From Prosthecobacter dejongeii (GTDB lineage: Bacteria; Verrucomicrobiota; Verrucomicrobiia; Verrucomicrobiales; Verrucomicrobiaceae): DNA of 64,000 nt. Numbering within the stretch: the first letter of the stretch is position 1; each line of letters opens with the position of its first letter. The translations under genes were made by a program, and so were the position numbers. The notes below the pieces were generated by a model, which ran no database searches, was not told the DNA's origin, and saw only the letters and a list, made by a program, of their open reading frames with translations. Where the stretch lies: positions 62,001 to 126,000 of the forward strand of contig NZ_JACHIF010000012.1 of NCBI RefSeq assembly GCF_014203045.1. Direction: 5' to 3'. Shown here piece by piece: positions 53,895-62,961 of the stretch.

Positions 53895-55043
53895 TTAATG
53901 AGAGTGTGGCGGTGTCCAAAACGTCCCTTCGATCGCACGATCATCTTCTTGGGGACCATTGTAATAATACACCGTGAAAAGCTTACCATCAGGTCGAACC
54001 AGTGCGCGGGGATAACCCAAGTCGCCATCGAAGCCATCGTCCCGAATGACGATTTCGGGCAACCAAGTTTTGCCTTCATCTGAACTGATGCGTGCGCGAA
54101 TGCCAGCCGGTTGGTGACGGTAGCCGTAGGTCACACACACACGGCCATCCGGCAGCAACACCGTGGCAGGAGGATTGCCCCCGATGTTACCCGTCACCGC
54201 ACTCACATGCGTCCAGTTTTGACCCAGGTCATCACTGCGCCAAAGTTCAATGCTAGCCTTCGGCTTGCCCATGCGAATGGTCGTTAGCAGAGTTCCATCT
54301 TTGGTCCGCACGGTGCTGGGCATGATCGCAAACCCACCGGGCTGAGGTTCTTCGCCGATGTAAGAAACAAACTTCCACGTTAGGCCGCCATCCGTGGTGC
54401 GAGCGCAGAAGACACGGCCTTCCTTACCATCGTTCTTTTTGCCGCAGCTCCCAAACATCAAGCAATCGCGAGGTCCTAAAACAATGAGATCCGTGCGAGT
54501 GCAGATGCCTTGGACACCCTCCACTTCAAAAGCATAAGGCCCATGCCAAGTCTTGCAGCGGTCCGCACTGGTGTAAAACCAAGAGGGCCCTGCATGCAGC
54601 CCACCGAAACAAAACTTGATGGCTGAATCCGGCGACGTGAAGTTCAGGGGTTCAGTCAATGGCGTCGGTTTCGCTTCTTTTTGACGATCTGCAAAAGGCA
54701 CATTCTCCTCGGTCTTCCAAGTCTTGCCTCCATCCATGCTTCGGGCCTGGATTTCATAAGAAGGTTTCGTGCGGTCAATCCGGTGGTCTGTGGTGGTGGA
54801 TTTATACCAAGTGGATGTGAATCCGACGACCATTTCATCTCCCCACTGCCACAGTCCATGATTAGCAGGCCAGCCGCCATAGCGACCTGGTTCTTTGTAG
54901 ATGATCACATTCTCACGGGTAGCCGGGCTCAGAGCAGGTGCCTTTGATGTGGGTAAAACGGGCTTCAGAATTTCGAGTTTCGTATCGGCGAGAGTTATCG
55001 AGGCGATCGCCATCCAGGAGGCACTGAGAAGATATTTAATCAT
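53895..55043 (-). CDS. secreted BNR/Asp-box (sialidase-fold) protein
   Basis: 382 residues from ATG 55043. Signal peptide ending near SITLADT. Asp-boxes SMDGGKTW, SADRCKTW, TTDGGLTW, SDDLGQNW and SSDEGKTW, spaced as expected for a six-bladed propeller. The C-terminal half, with ISSDEGKTW and DGDLGYPRALVRPDGKLFTVYY, resembles the Tat-secreted protein at 60835-62034. Stops 17 bases before the FGE-BNR start. Activity unknown. Confidence 0.83.
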   Translation of the reverse strand: MIKYLLSASWMAIASITLADTKLEILKPVLPTSKAPALSPATRENVIIYKEPGRYGGWPANHGLWQWGDEMVVGFTSTWYKSTTTDHRIDRTKPSYEIQARSMDGGKTWKTEENVPFADRQKEAKPTPLTEPLNFTSPDSAIKFCFGGLHAGPSWFYTSADRCKTWHGPYAFEVEGVQGICTRTDLIVLGPRDCLMFGSCGKKNDGKEGRVFCARTTDGGLTWKFVSYIGEEPQPGGFAIMPSTVRTKDGTLLTTIRMGKPKASIELWRSDDLGQNWTHVSAVTGNIGGNPPATVLLPDGRVCVTYGYRHQPAGIRARISSDEGKTWLPEIVIRDDGFDGDLGYPRALVRPDGKLFTVYYYNGPQEDDRAIEGTFWTPPHSH

Positions 55044-55163
55044 GAGTTGAAAGGGGGAAAGACCGTGAAGTACTTCATTGTTAGAAAGGGTTCGTGACGA
55101 CGGAAACCCATCGGCACGCACGATGGTGAGCTTGCCGAGGCGAATTGAGCGATGTTGACACTT

Positions 55164-56267
55164 TTACTGCGGCCACTGGCCGTCCACGAGATCGCGGAGG
55201 ACCAGCTTCGAAGGATCAATAACGGCGTGCTTCACCTTTTGACGTTTCCAGGTGTAGGTGACATGGACCAGACCGTCCTGCGTCTGAATGATGGAGGGGT
55301 AGCTGTATTCGCCGGGGTCGCTTTCCAGCACCAGGCCTGCCTGCCAGGTGCGCCCGTCCTTGGAACCGGAAATGTTCAGCGGGGTGCGCTTGCCACCCCA
55401 TTTGCCGGGGGTGCCGCCGATGTGGTTGTAGATGATGAGGTGGGTGCCATCTTTCAGAGTCACGGCATCGGTGCCAGAGTTGTTGTTAGGCAGGGTGCCC
55501 AGACGCATCTCACTCCACGTTTTTCCATGGTCATCAGAAGTGACTTCAAAGACCTTGTCCTGACGGGAACGACCCAGGGCCATAAGCTTATCTCCCCCTA
55601 GAAAAAGAATGCTCGGCTGAATGGCCTGAATGGCCACGCCATCGTTCACTGGGCCGATGAGTTCCCATGTTTTTCCCAGATCACGGGTACGTTCAAAATG
55701 CACCGTCCACTTGCTGGGTTTTTCATGCGTTTCATTGCTGGTGGGGCAGAGGATGCTGCCATCAGGAAGCTGCACCGGCTTGTTCTTGATGGGGCCCAGG
55801 ATGCCTTCGGGCAAGCGATGTGGCTGGTCCCACGTCTGGCCACCATCGGCAGAGGTGGTGAGCATGCCCCACCAGTTTTCAGGTGTGGGGCCGGCTTTAT
55901 AAAAGAGCATCAGCGGTCCTTCCTTGGGCTGAAACAAAACGGGGTTCCAGGTGGGGTGGCGGACCACGGTGCCATCGGCCTTCGTGTATTGCACACCATT
56001 GGCCACCTCCACACTCGTCGTCCACTTGCCCTCGACAAGGCGGGACACCCAGATGCCAACGTCCGGATTCTTTTCATGGGTGCCGCCAAACCAGGCTGAA
56101 ACTAGGCCCGTGGGGGTTTCCACAATCGTGGTGGCGTGGATCTGCGGATACGGCCCGGTGTCGTAGATGAACTCGGACTTAAGCAGGGCAGGCTGGTCGG
56201 CAGCAGAGAGGGACAACCACGGAAGACACAGCACACACGGAAGGAGGAGGAAGGATTTACGGAGCAT
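55164..56267 (-). CDS. secreted BNR/Asp-box (sialidase-fold) protein
   Basis: 367 residues. Signal peptide ending near SLSAADQ. Blade motifs SADGGQTW, TRDLGKTW, SDDHGKTW and SKDGRTW. The ending EYSYPSIIQTQDGLVHVTYTWKRQKVKHAVIDP is typical of a sub-group often annotated exo-sialidase. The gene follows the DapA-family aldolase by 99 bases. This is the copy whose overall form looks closest to hydrolytic sialidase-fold enzymes, but proof is lacking. Confidence 0.83.
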   Translation of the reverse strand: MLRKSFLLLPCVLCLPWLSLSAADQPALLKSEFIYDTGPYPQIHATTIVETPTGLVSAWFGGTHEKNPDVGIWVSRLVEGKWTTSVEVANGVQYTKADGTVVRHPTWNPVLFQPKEGPLMLFYKAGPTPENWWGMLTTSADGGQTWDQPHRLPEGILGPIKNKPVQLPDGSILCPTSNETHEKPSKWTVHFERTRDLGKTWELIGPVNDGVAIQAIQPSILFLGGDKLMALGRSRQDKVFEVTSDDHGKTWSEMRLGTLPNNNSGTDAVTLKDGTHLIIYNHIGGTPGKWGGKRTPLNISGSKDGRTWQAGLVLESDPGEYSYPSIIQTQDGLVHVTYTWKRQKVKHAVIDPSKLVLRDLVDGQWPQ

Positions 56268-56366
56268 GATTGGTTAGGGGATTTCGATGAACGTTTTGTT
56301 TCGGTCAAGTTGAGTAGATAAGCTCCAGGAGCAGACCTCGGGGCGTCCCGTGGTTTTACATGCCGG

Positions 56367-57281
56367 TCAGTGAATCAAGCCGAGGGCACTGAGTCTTTCA
56401 CGGATCATCTCTCGTTCGGGTTCGCGAAAGCGCTGGAAGGGCTCCGCCATCTGGTCATCGCAGATACCCAGGAGAGAAAGACCACACTTGATGCCTTTGA
56501 TGATGGCGCTCTTGTGACGACCTACGGTGTAGATGCTACCTGCCAGGCGCATGACCTCAGCATGGAGCTGGCGGGTGAGTGGAAGATCCTGCGCAGCGGC
56601 TGCTTCGTACATTTTCACATAGAGGCTGGGGTGCAAATTGGCCCCCCCATTGATGCCGCCATGCCCTCCCAGCAGCACGGCTTCAGCAGTGAGTTCTTCG
56701 GGACCGACGAGGATGCTCCACTCAGGCCGCTGACGGGCCACCTCGATAAGGCGGTGGAAGTAGATCATGTCGCAAGAGCTATCCTTCACCCCGCAGATGC
56801 CAGGCATGTCCAAGGCGCGACGGACGAGTTCGATGTCAAAGCTCACTTTGGTTAGGCCAGGCATGTTATAAAGAAACATGGGCAGCGGCATTTCAGCCAC
56901 GAGGTCTTCGATGTACTGCTGGAGCTCTGGCGGCGCAGCGGGGAAATAATAGGGTGGTGCTGTGACCACGGCGCTCACGCCTTTTTCAGCGGAGTAACGG
57001 GCGAGGTTCACACTTTCGACAAAGGCCGTATCTGTGATGCCTACCAACACGGGGACGCGCCCTTTAACCAACTGGCAGGTGCGCTCGATCAACTCACGGC
57101 GCAGGCGATAGCTCAGACTGGGAGCCTCACCCGTGGTACCCAGGATGAAGAGGCCATGCACCCCGCCGGTGATGAGGTGCTCCACCAAACGTTCGAGACC
57201 GGCAATATCGAGGGTATCGCGACCAGACAAAGGAGTGACCAGGGGCGGGATGATACCGCGGAGAGGTTGGGGCAAGGACAT
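56367..57281 (-). CDS. DapA/NanA-family aldolase
   Basis: 304 residues. GTTGE (48-52), YNMPG (Tyr138) and GVKDSS with Schiff-base Lys166 place it in the class I pyruvate aldolase family (dihydrodipicolinate synthase, N-acetylneuraminate lyase, KDG aldolase). First gene of the minus-strand run that includes four BNR proteins, so cleavage of a nonulosonic or keto-deoxy acid is more likely than lysine synthesis (inference from context). Divergent from the AraC regulator across 137 bases. Confidence 0.87.
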   Translation of the reverse strand: MSLPQPLRGIIPPLVTPLSGRDTLDIAGLERLVEHLITGGVHGLFILGTTGEAPSLSYRLRRELIERTCQLVKGRVPVLVGITDTAFVESVNLARYSAEKGVSAVVTAPPYYFPAAPPELQQYIEDLVAEMPLPMFLYNMPGLTKVSFDIELVRRALDMPGICGVKDSSCDMIYFHRLIEVARQRPEWSILVGPEELTAEAVLLGGHGGINGGANLHPSLYVKMYEAAAAQDLPLTRQLHAEVMRLAGSIYTVGRHKSAIIKGIKCGLSLLGICDDQMAEPFQRFREPEREMIRERLSALGLIH

Positions 57282-57418
57282 GAGGGTTGTCTCACAGACT
57301 GGCGCAAAGGCCGCCTAAGAAGCAAGATTTTGCATGTGCCCATCTTTGGCAACCAAATGACGATTCTTGACTCTAGCCGCAAGAAGTCGTGAACTTCGGG
57401 CTTTGGTTTCCCTCTCCC

Positions 57419-58288
57419 ATGTCCGCCACTGAACAAGCCGACTACTTTTCCACCCAGGTGATGCGCACCCGGCGCTTTTACCTGCCAGACTGGAAGGAAA
57501 GGCAGAAAGAACGCGGCGCTTTGTGCCTCACAGGAGGAGGTTGCGAATGGTGCGCCCCAGACTTTGTGGTGGATCGCCAGACCTTTCCATTTCTTGCTTT
57601 CGAGTTCGTTTCCCGAGGTCGAGGTCATGTTACCCTAGCAAACCGCATGCAGGAGCTAGGCACAGGCCATGCGTACTTTTTTGATCCTAACACCCCGCAC
57701 GTTATCCGGTCGGATGCGGAAGATCCCCTGGTGAAATACTTCTTTAACTTCACCGGTCCACGGGCCGTGATATTGACGGAAGAACTGGGGCTCCATGCGG
57801 GGGCACTCATCCGGGTGCTGGATGCAAGCCGCGTCATCAGCCTGCTGGAGGAAGTCATCGACCACGCTCTGCGCGGGGGCCGACTCGGTCTGCGAGCTGC
57901 TAGCGCTGCCCTGGAACACGCACTCGTGCTGTGTGCAGACAGCCGCCAACCTGCGACGACGAAACTGGACCCCGCTTACGCCACCTACCTGCGCTGTCAT
58001 GGCCACATTTTGAGGAACTACCCGGTGCTAGCGAACATCGAGGAAGCGGCCCGCCATTGTCATGTCTCCGCCGCGTATCTGACCCGTCTTTTTAAACGCT
58101 ACAACGAAGAAACACCCCTGGCCTGCCTGACCCGACTGAAGATGTCTCAAGCAGCCATCAAGCTACGCCAGCCCGATGCCCAGGTGAAGGCAGTGGCCAG
58201 TGAACTGGGCTACAAAAGCGCTGCCCATTTTTCTCGGGCCTTCAAGGCCTGGAGTGGTCACCCACCCACTTCGCAGCCCGGCCGTTGA
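57419..58288 (+). CDS. AraC-family transcriptional regulator
   Basis: 289 residues from ATG 57419; a GTG at 57389 is in frame. An N-terminal cupin-like sensing part (about 40-120, with GRGHVTLANRMQELGTGHAYFFDPNTPH) and C-terminal paired helix-turn-helix: IEEAARHCHVSAAYLTRLFKRY and VKAVASELGYKSAAHFSRAFKAWSG. AraC proteins bind a sugar or related effector and activate neighbouring catabolic genes. Position between the aldolase run and the dehydrogenase genes makes it the likely local regulator. Confidence 0.9.
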   Translation: MSATEQADYFSTQVMRTRRFYLPDWKERQKERGALCLTGGGCEWCAPDFVVDRQTFPFLAFEFVSRGRGHVTLANRMQELGTGHAYFFDPNTPHVIRSDAEDPLVKYFFNFTGPRAVILTEELGLHAGALIRVLDASRVISLLEEVIDHALRGGRLGLRAASAALEHALVLCADSRQPATTKLDPAYATYLRCHGHILRNYPVLANIEEAARHCHVSAAYLTRLFKRYNEETPLACLTRLKMSQAAIKLRQPDAQVKAVASELGYKSAAHFSRAFKAWSGHPPTSQPGR

Positions 58289-58360
58289 GAACAACAAGAG
58301 GGCAGCTTTTGCCGCATTCGGCGTGGTGTTTTACCTTTCGCTAAACGATGCTTCTAGACC

Positions 58361-59359
58361 ATGATCAAAGTCGCCTTTTACGATACCAAATCTTACGACC
58401 ATGAGGCCATCCTAGAGGCTGAAGGAGCTGCTGCCTTGCAGTGGACCTTTCATGACTACCGCCTCACCGCAGAGACGGCCTCCACCGCAGCAGGTGCAGA
58501 TGCGGTGTGTGTCTTTGTGAATGACAAACTGGACCGTGCCTGCTTGGAAAAACTGGCGGCCACAGGGGTGAAGCTGGTGGCGCTGAGGTGCGCCGGATTT
58601 AACCAGGTGGATCTCTCTGCCGCCCGGGAAATGGGCATCGCCGTCACTCGTGTCCCGGCCTACTCTCCCCATGCCGTAGCGGAGCACGCCGTAGCTCTTT
58701 TGATGACACTGAATCGTAAGATCCACCGCGCCTACAACCGGGTGCGAGAGCATAATTTCTCGCTCGCTGGACTCGTTGGTTTTGATCTTTACGGAAAGAC
58801 GGCGGGCATCGTGGGGACAGGCAAGATCGGGCGTTGCACAGCGGAGATCTTTCGCGGTTTTGGCATGCAGGTGGTGGCGCATGATCCCTTTCCCCAGGAG
58901 GCCTGGGCTACTGAACACAAAATACGTTATGCCTCACTGGGAGAGGTGCTGCAAGTGAGTGATGTGCTGTCCCTGCACCTGCCGCTGGTAGCGAGCACGC
59001 ATCATTTATTGAATCAAGAAACACTAGCGCAAATGAAACCGGGAGCCTGCCTGATCAACACCAGTCGTGGCAAGCTGGTGGACAGTGCCGCGCTGATCGA
59101 AGCTCTGAAGTCTGGCCGCCTCGGCGGTGTAGCACTGGATGTGTATGAAGAGGAGGAAGGCATCTTTTTTGAAGACCACTCGGGCGCTGTTCTCCAGGAC
59201 GATACCCTGGCCCTGCTGCTTTCACTTCCCAATGTGCTGGTCACTTCCCACCAGGCCTTTCTCACTCGCGAGGCGCTGAACGAAATCGCGCACGTGACAG
59301 TGACCAATCTAGGCATGGTGAATCAGGGCGTCTTTTTGCCGGAAACGTTGCTGACCTGA
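58361..59359 (+). CDS. D-2-hydroxyacid dehydrogenase (LdhA-like)
   Basis: 332 residues. NAD-binding GTGKIG, substrate/catalytic segments TSRGKLVD (Arg), DVYEEEEG (Glu) and TSHQAFLT (His), plus RCAGFNQVDL and VPAYSPHAVAEHAVAL: a close match to D-lactate dehydrogenases. It interconverts 2-keto acids and D-2-hydroxy acids with NAD(H) and could act on pyruvate from the aldolase (inference). Preceded by AraC and followed 42 bases later by an SDR. Confidence 0.9.
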   Translation: MIKVAFYDTKSYDHEAILEAEGAAALQWTFHDYRLTAETASTAAGADAVCVFVNDKLDRACLEKLAATGVKLVALRCAGFNQVDLSAAREMGIAVTRVPAYSPHAVAEHAVALLMTLNRKIHRAYNRVREHNFSLAGLVGFDLYGKTAGIVGTGKIGRCTAEIFRGFGMQVVAHDPFPQEAWATEHKIRYASLGEVLQVSDVLSLHLPLVASTHHLLNQETLAQMKPGACLINTSRGKLVDSAALIEALKSGRLGGVALDVYEEEEGIFFEDHSGAVLQDDTLALLLSLPNVLVTSHQAFLTREALNEIAHVTVTNLGMVNQGVFLPETLLT

Positions 59360-59401
59360 AGGTAGGCTTGGCAAAAGCCCATCACTGGGCAAGGTCCAGG
59401 C

Positions 59402-60133
59402 ATGAATCTCAACGGACAAATTTGCGTCATCACCGGGGCTGCACGTGGCATCGGACTTGCCACCACCCAGGCCCTCATCGCCCATGGGGCTAAAGTGGCC
59501 CTGGTGGACCTTGACTTTGCGGCACTGACCCAGGCGCTGAATGGCCTGCCTGAAAGCCAAGCCCTGGCCATCACAGCCGACATCAGTCGGGGGGATGACG
59601 TGGCCCGCATCGTCACAGAAACGGTGGCCCGCTGGGGCAGCCCCACCGTGTGGATCAACAACGCTGGTCTAGCCCGCCATCGCTGGATCCCCGACTACAC
59701 GGAAGGTGAGATTGACGTGATGCTGGACGTGAATCTAAAGGGCACGATTATGGGTTCTCAAGCCGCCTTACGTGCGATGATGCCCCAACGCAGCGGTCAC
59801 ATCGTCAACGTCATCTCCACCGCCAGCCTGCGCGGCATCCCCAGCGAGACGGTCTATTGCGCCGCCAAGTGGGGTGTGCGTGGTTTTACTCAGGGGCTGG
59901 CTGAAGAGGCCGCTGCCCACCGCATCCGCGTCACCGCCATCCTCCCCGGCGGGGTGGACACCGCCTTCTGGGACGATGCCTCCCAACGCGAAGCCCCCAA
60001 GCAACTCTTCCTCAAACCTGAGCACATCGCCGATGGCATCCTGCGCTGCCTGGAAATGGAAGATTTCTGCGTACCCCGCGAGCTGGTACTGCGCTCCCTG
60101 GATGATAGCGACTTTTCGGTGAAGCCGGAGTGA
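59402..60133 (+). CDS. short-chain dehydrogenase/reductase
   Basis: 243 residues. NAD(P)-binding TGAARGIG, NNAG and catalytic Ser with YCAAK (Y-x-x-x-K). Classical SDR of about 250 residues; substrate unknown, perhaps a sugar or its derived alcohol given the locus. Same strand as ldhA-like gene, 42 bases after it, and convergent with PIN module 3. Confidence 0.87.
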   Translation: MNLNGQICVITGAARGIGLATTQALIAHGAKVALVDLDFAALTQALNGLPESQALAITADISRGDDVARIVTETVARWGSPTVWINNAGLARHRWIPDYTEGEIDVMLDVNLKGTIMGSQAALRAMMPQRSGHIVNVISTASLRGIPSETVYCAAKWGVRGFTQGLAEEAAAHRIRVTAILPGGVDTAFWDDASQREAPKQLFLKPEHIADGILRCLEMEDFCVPRELVLRSLDDSDFSVKPE

Positions 60134-60163
60134 ACCGGTTTGATGATGACGGCCTTTGCAAAC

Positions 60164-60586
60164 CTACTCATCCAACCAATTTTCGAACCGCAGGCCTGGG
60201 ACTTGAGCAAAGTCTCCCGTATTGCGAGTGAGCAAAACAGCATCATGGACGATGGCGATACTCGCGATCTTCAGATCCATTGTGCCAATTCTGATCCGTT
60301 GAGCTTTCATCCTCAAATAGACTTCAGCACTTTCAGCATCCCAGGGAAGAACAATCCAAGAAGCAAACAAATCGATACGATTGTTCAATTCCGAATACGC
60401 AGCAATCTGCTCGTGAGGATCCTGGAGACGATTGATCACTGCCATCCAGCCGCGCAATTGTTCTTCTACATTCACAATTGTCGTCGCAGTTTCTTGATTG
60501 GCTGCAAATAACCTGTTCCGCAAACGATCCCCTAGATCACCTGAATAACCAAGAGCAGTAATATGATTGGTATCGAGCACCAGCAT
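60164..60586 (-). CDS. PIN-domain toxin (VapC/FitB-like), module 3
   Basis: 140 residues. MLVLDTNH (Asp5), a conserved Glu in VNVEEQLRGW, GTMDLKIAS and LLTRNTGDFAQVPGL. The T-R-N-x-x-D-F-x-x-V-P-G-L end is typical of VapC/FitB toxins that cleave tRNA. Preceded by an antitoxin with a nine-base gap. Sits between two catabolic genes, so probably a later insertion. Confidence 0.82.
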   Translation of the reverse strand: MLVLDTNHITALGYSGDLGDRLRNRLFAANQETATTIVNVEEQLRGWMAVINRLQDPHEQIAAYSELNNRIDLFASWIVLPWDAESAEVYLRMKAQRIRIGTMDLKIASIAIVHDAVLLTRNTGDFAQVPGLRFENWLDE

Positions 60587-60595
60587 TGGGCCAGA

Positions 60596-60790
60596 TCAGT
60601 TATCCCGCATGGAACGACGATAATCTTCACCCAGCTTATCAGCTTCGCGAGAAACCGGGTTATCCTGAAATTTACCCACCGTGCGCTTCCAATCTTTTTT
60701 CTGAGGATTCAAGCGTAACAACTGCACAGTAAGTTGGGCAACTTGCTGTTCAAGTTGCTCCATCCGGTTTTCAAGTGCTTCCACCGTCAT
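60596..60790 (-). CDS. putative coiled-coil antitoxin, module 3
   Basis: 64 residues. The N-terminal third (LENRMEQLEQQVAQLTVQLLRL) is a clear heptad coiled coil; the C-terminal part is basic and polar and could wrap the toxin. Sequence unlike the other two antitoxins in the window. A candidate promoter lies directly upstream. Confidence 0.65.
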   Translation of the reverse strand: MTVEALENRMEQLEQQVAQLTVQLLRLNPQKKDWKRTVGKFQDNPVSREADKLGEDYRRSMRDN

Positions 60791-60796
60791 TTAATA

Positions 60797-60825
60797 TAAA
60801 TAATCTCAAATCTGGAATCTCTCAA
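60797..60825 (-). promoter_or_regulatory. candidate promoter of PIN module 3
   Basis: On the minus strand, TTGAGA (60825-60820), a 17-base spacer and TATTTA (60802-60797). The start codon is only six bases after the -10, so the message would be essentially leaderless. Found by eye. Confidence 0.35.
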
Positions 60826-60834
60826 CTGCGAGAT

Positions 60835-62034
60835 TCACCCCACCTTCCACTTCGCCATGCGCAGCACCGCGTGCTTCGGCTCCTGCATCTTTTCATACCA
60901 CACGCTGAGGAAGCTGCCATCGGCCAGTTCCACAGTGCTGGGATAGCCTAAGTCACCTCCGATGCCATCGCCTGAGATGACCATGGCTTCACCCCAAGTC
61001 TGGCCGTTATCGCGACTTAAACGAGCTTGGTTGCCGAAGGGCTCGCGGCGGTGGCCGTAGGTCATCAGAAGGCCGCCATCGCGCAGGCGCAGGAGGTGGG
61101 AAGGCAGGCCCCAAACACCGATTGAGTGAGGCTCGCTCCAGGTCTGGCCGCCATCCTTGGACTCCGTCTGCAGCGTCTCCCCTTTGTTCGTGGCACTGTG
61201 ATTTCGAATCTGCACGATGAGGGTGCCATCAGCCGCCTCCACGCCATGCAGTTCATGGTAGTCCTGCACGGCGGAGTCGCCTTTCCGGGTGGGTATTTCC
61301 GCCAGCCACTGCCAGGTGAGACCATCATCCTTGGATTCCGCCACACCGATCTTCTTCTCTCCCGTCCACAGTTGTTTGCCAGGGTAGAGCAGGCGGCCAT
61401 CTTTGAGCTGGATGGGTCCGTGTGGGCTATTGACGACCGTGGGGATGGGTGCAGACCAGGAGATGCCGCCATCGGTAGAACGCAGCGCCCATTCACCCAA
61501 TGCGGCTTTGCGTTGCTCGGGTGTCAGGAAATCCTGCGTGGCCTTCCACATGGCGTATTCACCCTCCGGCATCTTAGTGGTGCTCCAGCCTTTAGGGCCT
61601 AGCTCAGCAAACTTGCTCTGTTTTTCCAGGTAAGGCTCATAGGCCAGAGAGGTGAAGGTGGTGGCAATCAAGGAACCTTTGGCCGTCTCCAGGACTCCCG
61701 CATCGCGATCATCCATGGGCCCATCATGCAACACGCGGGCGCGGGTCCAGGAGGCACCCTCGTCGCGAGAACTCATAGCCACCACTTGGCCAAAAGGGCA
61801 GACATGCTCCTCTCGCCCACCGGAGCAGACCACCCAGAGCTCTCCGTTCTGACGACGAACGACCGTCGGCCAACCATGGTAAAACTGCGGCTGCCGGGTG
61901 ATAACCTTGGTTTCCAAAACGGTGACACTCGGAGCGGCTGCGCTTGCCCCCCAGGGCGCTGCGGCGAGCACGGCACCAGCCTGGAGGGATTGAGATAGAA
62001 AGGACCGACGGCTGGTGGTGGGCAATGACTTCAT
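60835..62034 (-). CDS. Tat-exported BNR/Asp-box (sialidase-fold) protein
   Basis: 399 residues. A twin-arginine signal TSRRSFLSQSLQAG precedes a hydrophobic stretch, so it is probably exported folded. Asp-boxes SRDEGASW, STDGGISW, SKDDGLTW, SKDGGQTW and SRDNGQTW. Its later portion (LSRDNGQTW ... GDGIGGDLGYPSTVELADGSFLSVWY) parallels the protein at 53895-55043, suggesting duplication. The other BNR proteins use ordinary signals; use of Tat may mean a bound cofactor or rapid folding. Confidence 0.83.
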   Translation of the reverse strand: MKSLPTTSRRSFLSQSLQAGAVLAAAPWGASAAAPSVTVLETKVITRQPQFYHGWPTVVRRQNGELWVVCSGGREEHVCPFGQVVAMSSRDEGASWTRARVLHDGPMDDRDAGVLETAKGSLIATTFTSLAYEPYLEKQSKFAELGPKGWSTTKMPEGEYAMWKATQDFLTPEQRKAALGEWALRSTDGGISWSAPIPTVVNSPHGPIQLKDGRLLYPGKQLWTGEKKIGVAESKDDGLTWQWLAEIPTRKGDSAVQDYHELHGVEAADGTLIVQIRNHSATNKGETLQTESKDGGQTWSEPHSIGVWGLPSHLLRLRDGGLLMTYGHRREPFGNQARLSRDNGQTWGEAMVISGDGIGGDLGYPSTVELADGSFLSVWYEKMQEPKHAVLRMAKWKVG

Positions 62035-62150
62035 AAGTAGCTGGGTGAGTGATGTCCTTCAATGTACGTCCCCATGAAGGTTTCTTTTGCCTGGTCTCTT
62101 TTTGGAACCACACGTTGCCCGGCATTGCCGGACTGTTGGCCATGTGTTTA

Positions 62151-62960
62151 ATGCCCATCACCCGCATGCCATTTCGTACCCTTGAGATCTCTTTTCCAGA
62201 GTTTGCCCCGAAGGGCATCTCTTTCGTCACGGTCAAATCAGCCGCGCTGAAGCGCCGGGTAGATCTCAGCCTTTATGTGCCGCCATCCGCCCCCCAGGGA
62301 CCGCTACCGCTCGTCACCCTGCTGCATGGGGTCTATGGCAGTCACTGGGCCTGGCTTTTCAAAGGTGGGGCACATCGTGTGCTAGATCGCCTCATGGCGG
62401 AAGAAGAACTGCCGCCCATGATGCTAGCGATGCCCTCCGATGGCCTCTGGGGGGACGGCAGCGCCTATGCGCGCCATGCCGAGGCAGACTACCATCGCTG
62501 GATCATCGAGGAGGTGCCTGCTGCTGCCACTCTCGTGGATCCGCGGGTCGCGCACGCTTCGCATTTCATCGCCGGTCTATCCATGGGCGGCTACGGCGCG
62601 CTTCGCCTCGGAGCGCTGCACCCCGAGAAATTCGCTGCCATCAGCGCCCACAGCAGTTGCACGGACATTGCTCACATGCAGGGGTTCGTTGAAGAAACCA
62701 CCGAGCAGTTTCAGCTCACAGAAGAAGCCCCCATGCCCGTCATCGAGTGTCTCAAACAAAATGCTTCTCGCCTGCCTCCGCTGCGCTTTGACTGCGGCCA
62801 AGAAGACCTCTTAATTGAGCACAATCGCACGCTGCATCATCAGTTAGGCGAGGCCAACATCGCACACGTGTATGAAGAATTCCCGGGTGGCCATACCTGG
62901 GAGTATTGGAACGAGCACTTGGCGGACAGCCTGCGCTTTTTTGGAAAAACTCTCGGTTAG
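62151..62960 (+). CDS. esterase D-like (PF00756-type) hydrolase
   Basis: 269 residues from ATG 62151; ATG 62166 is also possible. VTLLHGVYGSHWAW, nucleophile AGLSMGGYGA, acid in DCGQEDLL and His in GGHTWEYW form the catalytic triad of the esterase D/acyltransferase group. Likely deacylates a carbohydrate or S-formylglutathione-like ester. Divergent from the Tat BNR gene (116-base gap), and tail-to-tail with the CoA-binding gene. Confidence 0.85.
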   Translation: MPITRMPFRTLEISFPEFAPKGISFVTVKSAALKRRVDLSLYVPPSAPQGPLPLVTLLHGVYGSHWAWLFKGGAHRVLDRLMAEEELPPMMLAMPSDGLWGDGSAYARHAEADYHRWIIEEVPAAATLVDPRVAHASHFIAGLSMGGYGALRLGALHPEKFAAISAHSSCTDIAHMQGFVEETTEQFQLTEEAPMPVIECLKQNASRLPPLRFDCGQEDLLIEHNRTLHHQLGEANIAHVYEEFPGGHTWEYWNEHLADSLRFFGKTLG

Positions 62961-62961
62961 G

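Noticed and set aside
56367-57281. Lysine-pathway DapA
   Set aside because: Not excluded by sequence alone, but the AraC regulator and run of secreted BNR genes make a catabolic aldolase more likely; left as family-level call.
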